Assembly: GCA_964035575.1 (NCBI GenBank)
Contig: OZ037839.1
Span: forward strand, 682,001 to 746,000
Direction of reading: 5' to 3'
Length of the DNA stretch: 64,000 nucleotides
From: Rhynchopus sp. YZ270_cl-10
Lineage: Eukaryota; Euglenozoa; Diplonemea; Diplonemida; Diplonemidae
Part shown: positions 9,865-19,979 of the stretch, in pieces
How the letters are laid out: every line of letters begins with the position of its first letter
Position numbering within the stretch: the stretch's first letter is position 1
The notes under the pieces: model-generated
Database searches by the model: none
What the model saw: only the letters and a program-made list of their open reading frames with translations
Told to the model about the DNA's origin: nothing
Made by a program: the position numbers and the translations under genes

Positions 9865-10040
9865 AGAGTACGAGACATTGCGGTAGATAAGGTCCAAGGC
9901 TGCGGGAACAAACTCCCCGTACACTGCACCTGCGAGCACCTCCGCAGAGCACGGTACTAGCTCGTAGAAGCGCCGCTTAGCCAGAACAATTGCACTCAGC
10001 AGATTCCACATTGCGACGACGTGGGTGTCGAAATCACCAC
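9865..10040 (-). other. Exon-like orphan segment fused to the ANK2 tail
   Basis: In a frame different from ANK2, a well-behaved stretch reads AMWNLLSAIVLAKRRFYEL and EFVPAALDLIYRNVSYS. It ends at a consensus GTGAGT splice donor (first intron base 9864). It joins an ANK coiled unit at about 10040 with no gap. It looks like an exon of an unrelated gene cut by the ANK array. The protein family is not recognised and no upstream exon could be placed. Confidence 0.35.
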
Positions 10041-12818
10041 AGGTTGCTGCTCTGCTCCTGCATGCTGACGTGACTCTGCCATGTGATCCCATGTCGCACG
10101 CATTGAGAGAAGTTTGTTGCGCAAGAGTTCCTTTTCTGCTGAATCTGTGCAATCAGTGAATCGCTGAATCAGTTCGTTCTGCACTTCCTCCTGCATGCTG
10201 ACAACCCCACGCAGTGTGTTGGAGCCTGTTCTGTTTGTCACATCTGTTCTGGAAACATCGGCATCAACAGGTTGTCGTTCTGCTCCTGCATGTTGACGTG
10301 ACTCTGCCATGTGTTCCCATGTCGCACGCATTGAGAGAAGTTTGTTGCGCAAGAGTTCCTTCTCTGTTGAATCTGTGCAATCAGTGAATCGCTGAATCAG
10401 TTCTTTCTGCACTTCCTCCTGCATGCTGACAACTTGGCGAAGTGTGTTGGAGACTCTTCTGTTTGTCACATCTGTTCTGGAAACATCGGCATCAACAGGT
10501 TGTTGCTCTGCTCCTGCATGCTGACGTGACTCTGCCATGTGTTCCCATGTCGCACGCATTGAGAGAAGTTTGTTGCGCAAGAGTTCCTTCTCTGTTGAAT
10601 CTGTGCAATCAGTGAATCGCTGAATCAGTTCTTTCTGCACTTCCTCCTGCATGCTGACAACTTGGCGAAGTGTGTTGGAGGCTCTTCTGTTTGTCACATC
10701 TGTTCTGGAAACATCGGCATCAACAGGTTGTTGCTCTGCTCCTGCATGCTGACGTGACTCTGCCATGTGTTCCCATGTCGCACGCATTGAGAGAAGTTTG
10801 TTGCGCAAGAGTTCCTTCTCTGTTGAATCTGTGCAATCAGTGAATCGCTGAATCAGTTCTTTCTGCACTTCCTCCTGCATGCTGACAACTTGGCGAAGTG
10901 TGTTGGAGACTCTTCTGTTTGTCACATCTGTTCTGGAAACATCGGCATCAACAGGTTGTTGCTCTGCTCCTGCATGCTGACGTGACTCTGCCATGTGTTC
11001 CCATGTCGCACGCATTGAGAGAAGTTTGTTGCGCAAGAGTTCCTTTTCTGCTGAATCTGTGCAATCAGTGAATCGCTGAATCAGTTCTTTCTGCACTTCC
11101 TCCTGCATGCTGACAACTTGACCAAGTGTGACAACTTCAGCAGCAACAAGTGGAAGCTCCGGTGTCATGTGTTCCCAAGCAACACGAATTGGTTCAAGTT
11201 TCTCGCGCAAGCGCTTCTTTGCTGCTGAGTCCATTTGACTCAGTTCGCTGAGTGTTGCTGTGTTTGTCACATCTGCCTGGATGTCGGCAACGTCGGCATC
11301 AACGACGCCACCTGCCTGATCCACTTCCTGCCCCACGCCTACCATAAGATAACGCACAGTCTCCGTGCCTCCCTCTTCCGCAGCAGTAATCAGACATGTC
11401 ACCTTCTGTGTTTTATGATTTTTTCTGGTCCCTGCAGTAGCTTCAAAGTGCTGTGATAGCTCCTCGATATGTTCTGTGACACGCAGTTCCGCACCAGCTT
11501 GCACCAACAGATTCACAATGTCGCGGTTCTTTCCCATGAATTTACAGACAAGAGGCGAAGGTCCTCTGTCGTCCCATTTCTCGATGCGTGCACCTGAATC
11601 AATGAGCTCCTGCACCTTAGCTGCATATGATTTGGGGTAACGCGCTGCTGCATCGAAACGGATATTGCCACTGCCCTGTATATGCAGCCGTGCACCCGCT
11701 TCAAGCAACATCCTCACGATATGGACCTCACCCGCCCGACAAGCCATCATCAGAGGCGAACAGATCAACTCGCTCTTTGCTTCCACGTCTGCACCTGCAT
11801 CAATGAGCATCTGTATCACATCTGCATGGTTTAGCTGACGGATGCTTCCCAGTGTGTGGTGCAACGCAGTCCAGTGCTCAGCATCAACGAGGTCCACACC
11901 CACCTCTGGCATGCACAGAAGGCTCTCCACAATCGTCGTGAATCCTTCAGCAGACGCAATCATGAGACATGTCAGCCCATCTCGGTCTCTTGCACCCACA
12001 TCCGCACCTGCTCGAACAAGTACCTTCACAACATCATTCGCGTCTGAGAAGCAACCGAGCAACAGAGGCGAATACCGCATGCCATTCTTTTTGTCGATGT
12101 CTGCACCTGCATCAATGAGCACCTGCACCACATCTGCATATGCTTCCTCTGCTGACCTGTGCAAGGCAGTGTTTGCGTCCGGACCACCTACCTGATTCAC
12201 ATCCACCTGCCCCAAGCTCACAAGATAGCGCACAGTATCCGTGTGTCCCCCACATGAAGCAGCGAGAAGACATGTGTCGCCGTTGTCGTTTGTGACACGC
12301 AGTTTCGCACCAGCTTGCACCAACACCTTCACAGTGTCGAGGCACCCTCTCGAGCACGCATGGAGAAGAGGCGTACGTCCTTCAGAGTCCTTTTTGTCGA
12401 TGTCTGCCCCTGCATCAATGAGCACCTGCACCGCGTCAACATGGTTTTGGCGCACTGCCTTGTGCAACGCAGTGGACTTGTGACACCCACCTAGCTGATT
12501 CACATCCACCTGCCCCAAGCCCACAAGATAGCGCACAGTCTCCGTGTGTCCCTCGCGCGAAGCAACGCTAAGACATGTGTTGCCGTCGTTGTCTTTGACA
12601 CGCAGTTTCGCACCAGCTTGCACCAACACCTTCACAATATCGAGGCACCCTTCCTTGCACGCAAGGAGAAGAGGCGTATGTCCTTCAGAGTCCTCTTCCT
12701 CGATGTCTGCCCCTGCATCAATGAGCACCTGTACCAGATCTGGATGCTTTAGATCCACTGCCTCGTGCAACGTAGTGTTGCTGTGGTTGTCTGCGCCTTG
12801 CACATGTTTGTTGCCCAT
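9996..12818 (-). CDS. ANK2: ankyrin block plus five coiled units
   Basis: Single exon, 940 codons, ATG at 12818 (MGNKHVQGADNHSNTTLHEA). Residues about 12-470 hold at least a dozen ankyrin repeats (VLIDAGADIEEEDSEG, HTPLLLAC, GHTETVRYLVGLGQVDV). The near-invariant family segment AKSELICSPLMMACRAGE follows, then the linker (ATLSELSQMDSAAKKRL). Five helical units of about 76 residues come next (MQEEVQKELIQRFTDC, ELLRNKLLSMRATWEHMAES); three are almost identical at the DNA level with a 228-bp period. The C-terminus (VVISTPTSSQCGIC) is not the family end but read-through into an unrelated segment, so the gene is 3' chimeric. It has no enzyme domain. Its start region and the 165 bp upstream match ANK4. 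Confidence 0.78.
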   Translation of the reverse strand: MGNKHVQGADNHSNTTLHEAVDLKHPDLVQVLIDAGADIEEEDSEGHTPLLLACKEGCLDIVKVLVQAGAKLRVKDNDGNTCLSVASREGHTETVRYLVGLGQVDVNQLGGCHKSTALHKAVRQNHVDAVQVLIDAGADIDKKDSEGRTPLLHACSRGCLDTVKVLVQAGAKLRVTNDNGDTCLLAASCGGHTDTVRYLVSLGQVDVNQVGGPDANTALHRSAEEAYADVVQVLIDAGADIDKKNGMRYSPLLLGCFSDANDVVKVLVRAGADVGARDRDGLTCLMIASAEGFTTIVESLLCMPEVGVDLVDAEHWTALHHTLGSIRQLNHADVIQMLIDAGADVEAKSELICSPLMMACRAGEVHIVRMLLEAGARLHIQGSGNIRFDAAARYPKSYAAKVQELIDSGARIEKWDDRGPSPLVCKFMGKNRDIVNLLVQAGAELRVTEHIEELSQHFEATAGTRKNHKTQKVTCLITAAEEGGTETVRYLMVGVGQEVDQAGGVVDADVADIQADVTNTATLSELSQMDSAAKKRLREKLEPIRVAWEHMTPELPLVAAEVVTLGQVVSMQEEVQKELIQRFTDCTDSAEKELLRNKLLSMRATWEHMAESRQHAGAEQQPVDADVSRTDVTNRRVSNTLRQVVSMQEEVQKELIQRFTDCTDSTEKELLRNKLLSMRATWEHMAESRQHAGAEQQPVDADVSRTDVTNRRASNTLRQVVSMQEEVQKELIQRFTDCTDSTEKELLRNKLLSMRATWEHMAESRQHAGAEQQPVDADVSRTDVTNRRVSNTLRQVVSMQEEVQKELIQRFTDCTDSTEKELLRNKLLSMRATWEHMAESRQHAGAERQPVDADVSRTDVTNRTGSNTLRGVVSMQEEVQNELIQRFTDCTDSAEKELLRNKLLSMRATWDHMAESRQHAGAEQQPVVISTPTSSQCGIC

Positions 12819-12990
12819 GTGTGTCGTTGCTGTGTCTTATGTTGTGTGTCTGTCAGTGGTGGAGTGACGTTACTCTTTGTGAAGAGGTGTGTGGATAGAG
12901 GAGAGGATAAGCACCCGGCATCACGCAGTATAGCTTCACTGTGCAACTGCAGTGAAGGACGCCTCCAAATGAGATGTGCGTTCTTCGGGT
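12819..12990 (-). promoter_or_regulatory. ANK2 upstream region, shared with ANK4
   Basis: About 165 bp before the ATG match 51106-51299 upstream of ANK4 with only scattered changes. The shared stretch includes GCACCCGGCATCACGCAGTA and an AGTGACGTTACT element (12863-12874). In ANK4 that element is the perfect palindrome AGTAACGTTACT. Inference: a duplicated promoter/5' UTR. Confidence 0.55.
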
Positions 12991-13649
12991 TATTTCATGA
13001 GTCTTTAGGTAAATGTTGGGTAAAATTCATATCGGCACCGAAACTTTAGGGAACCATAAGGAGGGAACCGGGAAACTGGTTCCCTGTTCCCCTAAGATTC
13101 TCCTCCTGTGAGGTGAAAGGTGAAAGGACTTGGACCCTCGACAGTTTTAGAACCAGCTCCTGTTCCTCAGGCGCGCGACAAATAGTGAATGTTGTTTTTT
13201 TGTTGTGTAGACAATCGCCGAGTAATCCCACCAGGTAGGAGAATTTGGGTCTGTACTCAATATTGGCCGAAGCCTTTGTACTACGGAAGGTATAGACGTC
13301 GTTCGTCCTGAACCCTTAAGAGCAACTTTTAGGATGAAAAGAACCTTCAAAGGGGTAGTCCGCATCAAGGTGTTGTACACCAATGCACGGCTACATGCTA
13401 AGAAGGGGGTGTTGGAGGTTACAGTTAATAAACTGCCCTCTTTTCAAAAGTGGAAAGGTAGAGGTGGGTATACAGCAGATTTCTATTTTTTTGCAATAAC
13501 CCTCTGTGACACATTTTACGCCCCCATCCCCCTCTCCTGAAAGATTTGTCAGTATGGAAAAACAAACAAAACTATCAAAGAACACTTTCCCTTTATATTT
13601 TCCAATTTTTTTATTTGCCAAAAGAATGCAGAAAAAAAATAGTAGAGTT
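12991..13649. other. Intergenic, no gene recognised
   Basis: Only short open frames without recognisable motifs. The 13195-13290 stretch (ACAATCGCC, then GGTCTGTACTCAATATTGGC) resembles 24925-24985, so it is probably decayed dispersed repeat. Confidence 0.4.
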
Positions 13650-13755
13650 GAAATACAAAGCCCTCTCGTAGCAGTGTACTTTTGGTACAAATGACCGGCT
13701 GTACCGGGGGGTCAACCATGCAGTCCTACATCCATTTTGTGGTTTACATCTGAAA
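13650..13755 (+). repeat. Dispersed repeat R150, copy 1
   Basis: Begins TTGAAATACAAAGCCCTCTC and contains GTACAAATGACCGGCTGTAC and CATGCAGTCCTACATCC. One of six copies in the window, all in the same orientation. Confidence 0.55.
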
Positions 13756-13856
13756 AAAAAATGTGCCTTTTGGTTCCAGCAGCCTTGGGGGTGATTTAAA
13801 ATCATCAGATTGGGGGCACTTTTTTTTCTGCCACTGATAAGATAGCAGAGTCCCCA

Positions 13857-16577
13857 CACGGCGGGGTCCAGCCTCTGAGCTGGAGTCAAAAGCGGGAGTC
13901 TCAACTAGCGGGTGTGGCACACCCGCTTTTCGGGTGTGGGACACCCGAAAAGCGGGTGTCCCACACCCGAAAAGCGGGTGTGCCACACCCGAAAATACAC
14001 GGGTTTGCCCAGGTACCCAGGTACCCAGGTACCCAGGTACCCAGGTACCCAGGTACCCAGGTACCCAGGTACCCAGGTACCCAGGTACCCAGGTACCCAG
14101 GTACCCAGGTACCCAGGTACCCAGGTCCAGGTACCCAGGAACAGGAAAAAAGTCGTGAAAGAGCAACCACAGCTCCACATGACAAACACAAAAGTGTCCA
14201 GTCACGTGGGGCATTCATGCACTGAGGAGATAATGATCCAACAATTTACAAGAAAGATTACTTAACCTACTGCTGGAAATTGCCAGGTCGTAGTAACACA
14301 CAAAGTGTGCCTCCGTTCGGGAAGACCGGATATTCTAGAGACCAAAAAGGCCTCAAGAATATCTTCCGGTAGTCAAGGTAGAACCGAGTGAACGGCCCAA
14401 GACCCCCGTGGAGAAGTTAAATGTTGTAATGCTATCAAGTAGAAACTGCGAACACTGTCTTACCCTCCTCAATGCATGGTGGTTGATGTCTTCCACAACA
14501 AATTTCCTGTACCCAGGTACCAGGTTCCCAGACCCACGCAGTACCACGTCGCAGTACTACGCAAAATTTACCACCAGACCCTGTCTTCGTGCACCTGAAG
14601 TACAACGCCGCAGACAGGCCAAACATGCGTTGGACTCAGAGGAATGCCCGCTGTGCAGGTATCAAACATGAGAACCAACTCCCAGCAACAAGGGGCGCCT
14701 TTTGGCGGGCGTTGTTGAGGGTGTTTGGGGTGCAAAGTTTTCCACAATTTTGATGCGCGGGTACAGAAGTGTTGTCTTGTTCTTTCATCTCTAGGAAATG
14801 TAAATGTCAATCGCGTTTAACTACCACGAGGGCTTGTTCAGTGAACCCACGAGGGGTCGAAGGGGGTTGGTTATCCCATATCTATCAAAGGTTGTGTCGA
14901 CCAGGCGAATCCACTATGTTACGCTGTACGTTGTTAAATCCGAAGAAATAACGCTTTAGCAGCCGCAGGAAGTTTGTTAAAAAGAGTGCCTCACGCTACA
15001 CAAACCACCACCCGCGATTGACTTAGATGTTATAACAAAGAGAATTCAGAACAAAACAACACCCTGCCCCATACACACTAAATTGTCATGCTTCAAGAGC
15101 ATGCCTGGGCCAAAATTACTTGACAAAAAAGGCAACAAGACCACCCACAAGGAGTGTGAAATGTGCACTGGATTTCTGGGGGAACGCAATATTTTCTTGT
15201 GCCTCGTCCTCCGTAAGCAGAGGACAGACTTTCCGGAAGGTTTCCAAAGTCGAATTTCTTGCACTAGCTATGCTCTCTGGGTTAATGGCTATAGCAGTGA
15301 CTGACAAAGTGTTCCCACCCCCCTTCCACTCCCAGATCTTCGTCCGCCAACTCAGAATTGATGCAGCTGAACGCGTGTGAGTTGTTGAATGTCGAGACAC
15401 GGCGAAGCTTCACATCGCAATCGATGATGCAGTTCAGATTTCACGATCCTGTGATGAGTGGAAATGTGGGGTGTGATTAAGTTGTGGTCGCTTGGATAAT
15501 AACTATTTATTGCCGTGAAGTAAGGTAGCCTTTTATTCACCCCCAAAAAAAGTTCACTGTTTTTGGCCGGTGCTCGGGGACTACTACTTTGTAAATCGGA
15601 ATAAAAGAAGTTAATTTGGTGTGGCTGACCCGAAAGTTTGGACCCTTTGGGGCCATTCTTGAGCCATCCAAACTGCAAAATCAGCCACACCATAATTGAT
15701 GACTTTAGGAAAAATGGTTACCCTGGATTTGAGGATGTAAAAAGACAGGGACGCGAAAGGTAATGTAAAACCCCATATGTTTAGTGAATATTGTATTTTT
15801 TGTGTGGGGAGATGAAACCATACCTTGTCTGCACAGTCACCATTGTTGCACGTCTCTGAGGGACAGAAGCTTCTGAAAGCTTCCGATATGAATTTTACCC
15901 AAAGAAAAAAGCAAGAAAAAGATATTACTTTTGGTGTCGCTACTAGTAATACGACAGGTGAATAAGTATGACAGGTGGAAAGCCATGTCAGTGTCGCAGG
16001 ATGCTGTGAGGGTGTCGAACAAAAATGAACAACCTCACCCCAGTGATGCAAGGTGGGTTTGAGTGCTTTTTGAGGGTTTTTATGCAAAAAACGCAAAAAT
16101 CGGGTGTGTTGACCCTCTGGGGTATACAAATACAAGTCTATGAACAATCACCAAAACAGTGGTAGACAAGGCGCTTTTTGACCCCCCCAAAAAAAAAAAT
16201 CCCCAAAATCGGCGTGTAGGTCATAAAATGGCCCAAAAAGTACAAAGAAAACTTCCAAATGACTTTTTCGAGAAAAATTGTCACAAGTCAAAATTTCTGT
16301 GGAAAAAACCTCAAAAACGCGTTTTAGACCCCTAGAAAGGCTCAAAACTGCTCAATTCTGGCTGGAATTGCAAAATTGGGCACTTTTAGGGCATGACCAA
16401 AAAAATTTTCGAGAGTCTAGTTAGTACAGAGGCGCACCTTAGAAGGTTTTTGACACCCGCTTTTCGGGTGTCCCACACCCGCTTTTCGGGTGTGGGACAC
16501 CCGAAAAGCGGGTGTGGGTCACACCCGCTAGTTGAGGCTCCCGTTTGACTCCAGCTCAGAGGATGGACCCCACCGTG
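13857..16577. mobile_element. Long-TIR DNA element, 2.7 kb, non-autonomous
   Basis: The ends are inverted copies of about 120 bp: CACGGCGGGGTCC on the left, the inverse CACGGTGGGGTCC on the right, then CTCTGAGCTGGAGTCAAA and ACTAGCGGGTGTG. Each end holds stacked hairpins of CGGGTGT-(C/GG)-ACACCCG. The interior contains the AGGTACCC array and about 2.3 kb with only short open frames, none resembling a transposase. I could not see a clean target-site duplication. Superfamily unknown. Confidence 0.6.
14008..14140. repeat. AGGTACCC tandem array
   Basis: About 15 copies of an 8-bp unit, just inside the left end of the 13857-16577 element. GGTACC is itself a palindrome, so both strands look alike. 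All frames are open (GYLGTWVP or PRYPGTQV), which explains the overlapping open frames here; none is a gene. Confidence 0.9.
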
Positions 16578-17161
16578 CAACGACTAGCTTGGCACCCCCT
16601 CCCCCTTTGCGGGGCTCATGTCTCTACCGTATCGTCAACGCGTCCTCTCCTGTACTGTTCTGCACACATAGAGGCTCTTCCACGACAGACACGCTGAGCA
16701 GTATTTGAGGAGAACCGTGCGCACATTGACCCCACTCACCAAACAGCTCGCAAACCCTCAATGCAGTCTCAATGAGAGAACGCAGCAATTCTGTCGGCAC
16801 AGCATAGATATGTGTAGACGGGCAAGCTCAGGGTTGCAGTTGTGCAGATCTGTCATGGAATGTCCGCGAGGCTGCTTGATATATGCAAAATAAAACAAAC
16901 AAAACAAAGAAGAAAGCAGAAAAGAAGAAAAGAAGAAAAAATCTGAAAGATATAAAAAAAAATAGTAACATTATCGCGTTCAACATCTGAAAACAAATCA
17001 AGGGGCCACCTCACCTACTGGCCTCAATAATAAAGCTTTGACTTGAAATACAACCGCCCCTCTCGTGAACAGTTGTACCTTTGGTGTACCGGGGGGTGGA
17101 CACCCAACCATGCAAACAACACCTTTGCAATAAAGGCAAAGGGAAAAAGGTGATAGGCACC
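16578..17161. other. Intergenic with an R150 copy
   Basis: 17039-17115 is a second, diverged copy of the R150 repeat (ACTTGAAATACAACC, then GTACCGGGGGGTGGAC). The rest shows no gene; a run of A-rich sequence lies at 16885-16960. Confidence 0.45.
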
Positions 17162-17346
17162 TTCACGACGGTGAAGTAAATGACATGACATGTGCTTTAC
17201 ATGTAACTTTTTTTACATGTAAAGTGACATGTGCCATAGGTAAAATGACCTGCGAGTACATGTCACTTTACACTGCTTCACACTGCTTTTCACGTGTCAT
17301 TTTACATGTAAAAGGCACATGTCATGTCATTTACTTCACTGTCGTG
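17162..17346. mobile_element. Small MITE, family TIR-GAAGTAAATGAC
   Basis: 185 bp with inverted ends CACGACGGTGAAGTAAATGA and its near-perfect inverse. The middle is made of further ACATGTAAAR inverted repeats. A second member is at 25808-25924. Too short to code. Confidence 0.65.
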
Positions 17347-17476
17347 TTGAAAAAAAACCCCCCTCCCTCACCTCCCCTCCCCCAGCCTAGCCACTTGTAA
17401 AAGTGACTGGGGGGTTTTTTTTGCAGTATACTGAGATTCATGAAAGCTTTTGCTCCACCCCCACCCCCGGAAAAAA

Positions 17477-17585
17477 AATTGACTTGAAATACAAAGCCCT
17501 TCTTGTCACAACCTGGGTGGACCCCGACCATGCAGTCCTACATCCATTTTGTGGTTTACATCTGACATCTGATATGCCCTACCGG
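17477..17585 (+). repeat. Dispersed repeat R150, copy 3
   Basis: GACTTGAAATACAAAGCCC at the start, and CATGCAGTCCTACATCC plus GTGGTTTACATCTGACATC at the end; the middle is shorter than in other copies. Confidence 0.55.
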
Positions 17586-18106
17586 AAAAGAAAGTTACTT
17601 GAAAAACAACCGCTCGTGACAGTGTACCAAGAAAAGAGAAGGAAATATCCCATGTGAACCCGGACCAAGTGTACGTATTCTAAACAATGAAATTGCACAT
17701 AAGATAGGGCAAGAATACTGCCCATGACATAAACTGATTTCAAACCACACCCCCACACCCGAGACGTCCATCACGCTGCAGCACTGTGCAGCAGGTACCC
17801 CACCCCTTCATTGTGTACGACTCCTTCTCCTTCCCTCATCATTGACTGTTGTGTTGTGAGGTTTTTTTGAATGCTAAACAGAGTTTATGGGGAAGCAATA
17901 GTAACGCTGACAGGGTAAAAGGAGGGGAAAAAGGTGGTCCACTCGTTGAGTGCTTGGGAATACATTGTGTACAGGCGGGGTGATTCGCACTTCTTGCACA
18001 CTTTTTGCGGCCATTCAGCCACACCACATTATTGTTACTGGGGATGCGCCCAATGAAAATCACTTTGTATAGAAGAGCTCAATAATGTAGGTTTTGTTAT
18101 TTCTTT
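17586..18106. other. Downstream of the IQ gene, no gene recognised
   Basis: No supported coding region. ATTCAGCCACACCA near 18014 matches the ends of the small hairpins at 15617-15690 and 29702-29771. Confidence 0.4.
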
Positions 18107-19924
18107 TCATTTACATACTCCTAGGGCGAGCCGCAAGGCGTCCAACCCGTGGCCTTCTGGGATGTGCTGTGTGGTGCTGTCGTTCTCGTTGAAGTCGTCG
18201 AACTCATCGTCTTCGTCTTCGTCTTCGTCTTCACACTTTTCGGATGGTTCCTTTACAACCCCTGATGCATTTTCGATCCCCACCCTGCTATCGTGCAGGG
18301 AGGACAACGCATTCGATGTTGCTGTGCTTGTTCTCTTGGCACGGTGGACCCTTGCAAAACGTTGTATAGTGCACGCAGCGGCCACGCGTGGATCGTTTTC
18401 GGTTGCCTCAGCCGCCGTCTTTGTGCTGATGTATCTTTCGTATGCAGCACGCTTCTTTGTGAATGAAATTTTTGCAATCATTTTGCGCGCATTTCTTTGG
18501 ATAATCATTGCCTTTTGGACCCGAATCTCGGTGACGGACACCGTTGAAATAATATACGCACGGTATGCCTTGCGCCTGCTCTGCACAACCTTCCTTGCAG
18601 CATAGCACCTGAAACACCGCTGCATAGTACACACCGCTTCCTCAGCGCCTCCTCCTACCTTCTCTCTGTTCACTCTGCTCTCCACCAGAACATTGCACTG
18701 TGATGTCCTTCTGGTGTACTCACGCTTTGCCAGTATATTCCGCGCAAATCGTTGCAAAGTGCACACCGCCTGCGTTTCTCCGGTTTTAACAGTTTTATGT
18801 CCGTTCCGTCCCCCCGCTTTTACTCCAGAAGGCTTTGTGGGGACATGCTTTTCCTCTCCGAGCAGTCTACTCAGCTGTACCTTCACCTCTGCGGTGTATT
18901 CTGCTGCTGACAAACGAGGGGTGGGACCGGTCCGTTCTGCCTCTGTTTTGTACACGGGGAGGCTCCTTTCGTCGGAGATAATACGCAACTCCGCCTGCCT
19001 AAACGCAAGCGAAATGTCCTTCCTCGCCTCCGCCTGCTCCGATACCACCACCCGACGTGCATGGTCCTCGTTTATCCCCATGGGAACAACATTCTTTGCT
19101 GGCAGCGCCTCCTCGGGTGGTGGCGCGAACTCTTTCACAACAGGGTCATGCAAAGGCACCGACCCTGGCGGGGAAGGTGTATACACCCCTCTCTCCGGAA
19201 GGTTTGCGTAACTGTGCGACACCGGCGCCGTCGCACTAAACGGCCTCTGCATAGGAAGAACACTGGGAACACTGGTCATATCCCCTTCAATTCTCCCTCC
19301 GACGGTGCGGCGATCTAATGCTGGTGTGCCTGCACGTTGAAATAGGGCACCTCCATAACGGTGCGGCTGTACTGCTGGACAGCCTTTGGTGCGTGCAGAG
19401 ATGATGCGGCCGCGGAGGTCAGCTTCGTTGTCTCGAATGTCACTGCGGAGAGTAGATTCGGCTACCGCGTTGTAAAGGATATTGGTGGTATGTGACGTTG
19501 CGGTGGTGTTCAATTTTGCGTGAATTTGAGTAAATCCTGCCGCAATTCTGGTGGATTGTTCTTGAGTGTTGATCAAAACCCGAGCAAAGGATTCGTCCGC
19601 GCTGATCGCAAGAAAACGACGCCTGCGGAACTCCGCGCCAGCATGATATTCCCTCTCCACCTGCTCCTCCGCAGCGAAGTTTCTGGTCTGTCTTCCGGCC
19701 CGTTTTGCTTGCTCTCTAGCCCCGCGGCACTGCTCCAATCTACGCCACACAGCCTCGCCTACGGCAGCCAGCTCCCCTAAGGCGCCTCGCTCACCCTGCG
19801 CAACAGAAATGCGGCCGTACTCCTCCTCCTTCTCCACACCCCGAAGGGCCTCCCCCAGGCATATCCCTGCACCCCAAGGGAACAGATGTGAGGCAGGCAC
19901 CTCGCCAACAGACCCGCACGCCAT
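18107..19924 (-). CDS. IQ-motif calmodulin-binding protein
   Basis: Single exon, 605 codons, ATG at 19924. The N-terminal half is charged and partly helical with no recognised domain. The middle is Pro/Ser-rich and probably disordered (SVPSVLPMQRPFSATAP). Four IQ-like motifs follow: CTLQRFARNILAKREY near residue 385, CTMQRCFRCYAARK near 435, MIIQRNARKMIAK near 475, and CTIQRFARVHRAKR near 520. Each fits the (I/L/V)QxxxR...(R/K) pattern that binds calmodulin or centrin. The C-terminus is an acidic tail (CEDEDEDEDDEFDDFNEND). A cytoskeletal or axonemal scaffold is a reasonable inference but nothing specific shows it. An EF-hand protein lies 9 kb away at 29035-29628; no link is implied by position alone. 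Confidence 0.8.
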   Translation of the reverse strand: MACGSVGEVPASHLFPWGAGICLGEALRGVEKEEEYGRISVAQGERGALGELAAVGEAVWRRLEQCRGAREQAKRAGRQTRNFAAEEQVEREYHAGAEFRRRRFLAISADESFARVLINTQEQSTRIAAGFTQIHAKLNTTATSHTTNILYNAVAESTLRSDIRDNEADLRGRIISARTKGCPAVQPHRYGGALFQRAGTPALDRRTVGGRIEGDMTSVPSVLPMQRPFSATAPVSHSYANLPERGVYTPSPPGSVPLHDPVVKEFAPPPEEALPAKNVVPMGINEDHARRVVVSEQAEARKDISLAFRQAELRIISDERSLPVYKTEAERTGPTPRLSAAEYTAEVKVQLSRLLGEEKHVPTKPSGVKAGGRNGHKTVKTGETQAVCTLQRFARNILAKREYTRRTSQCNVLVESRVNREKVGGGAEEAVCTMQRCFRCYAARKVVQSRRKAYRAYIISTVSVTEIRVQKAMIIQRNARKMIAKISFTKKRAAYERYISTKTAAEATENDPRVAAACTIQRFARVHRAKRTSTATSNALSSLHDSRVGIENASGVVKEPSEKCEDEDEDEDDEFDDFNENDSTTQHIPEGHGLDALRLALGVCK

Positions 19925-19979
19925 ATTTAAAACAAAAAAAAATCACCCCCAGAAATAAGGAGGCCTGTCAAAGGAATGA

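Noticed and set aside
13744-14265. Overlapping open frames with PGTQVPRY or GTWVPGYL
   Set aside because: Produced by the AGGTACCC array and the palindromes beside it.
13857-16577. CRISPR-like array from the CACCCG repeats
   Set aside because: The repeats are directly stacked hairpins in a eukaryotic element, without spacers or cas genes.
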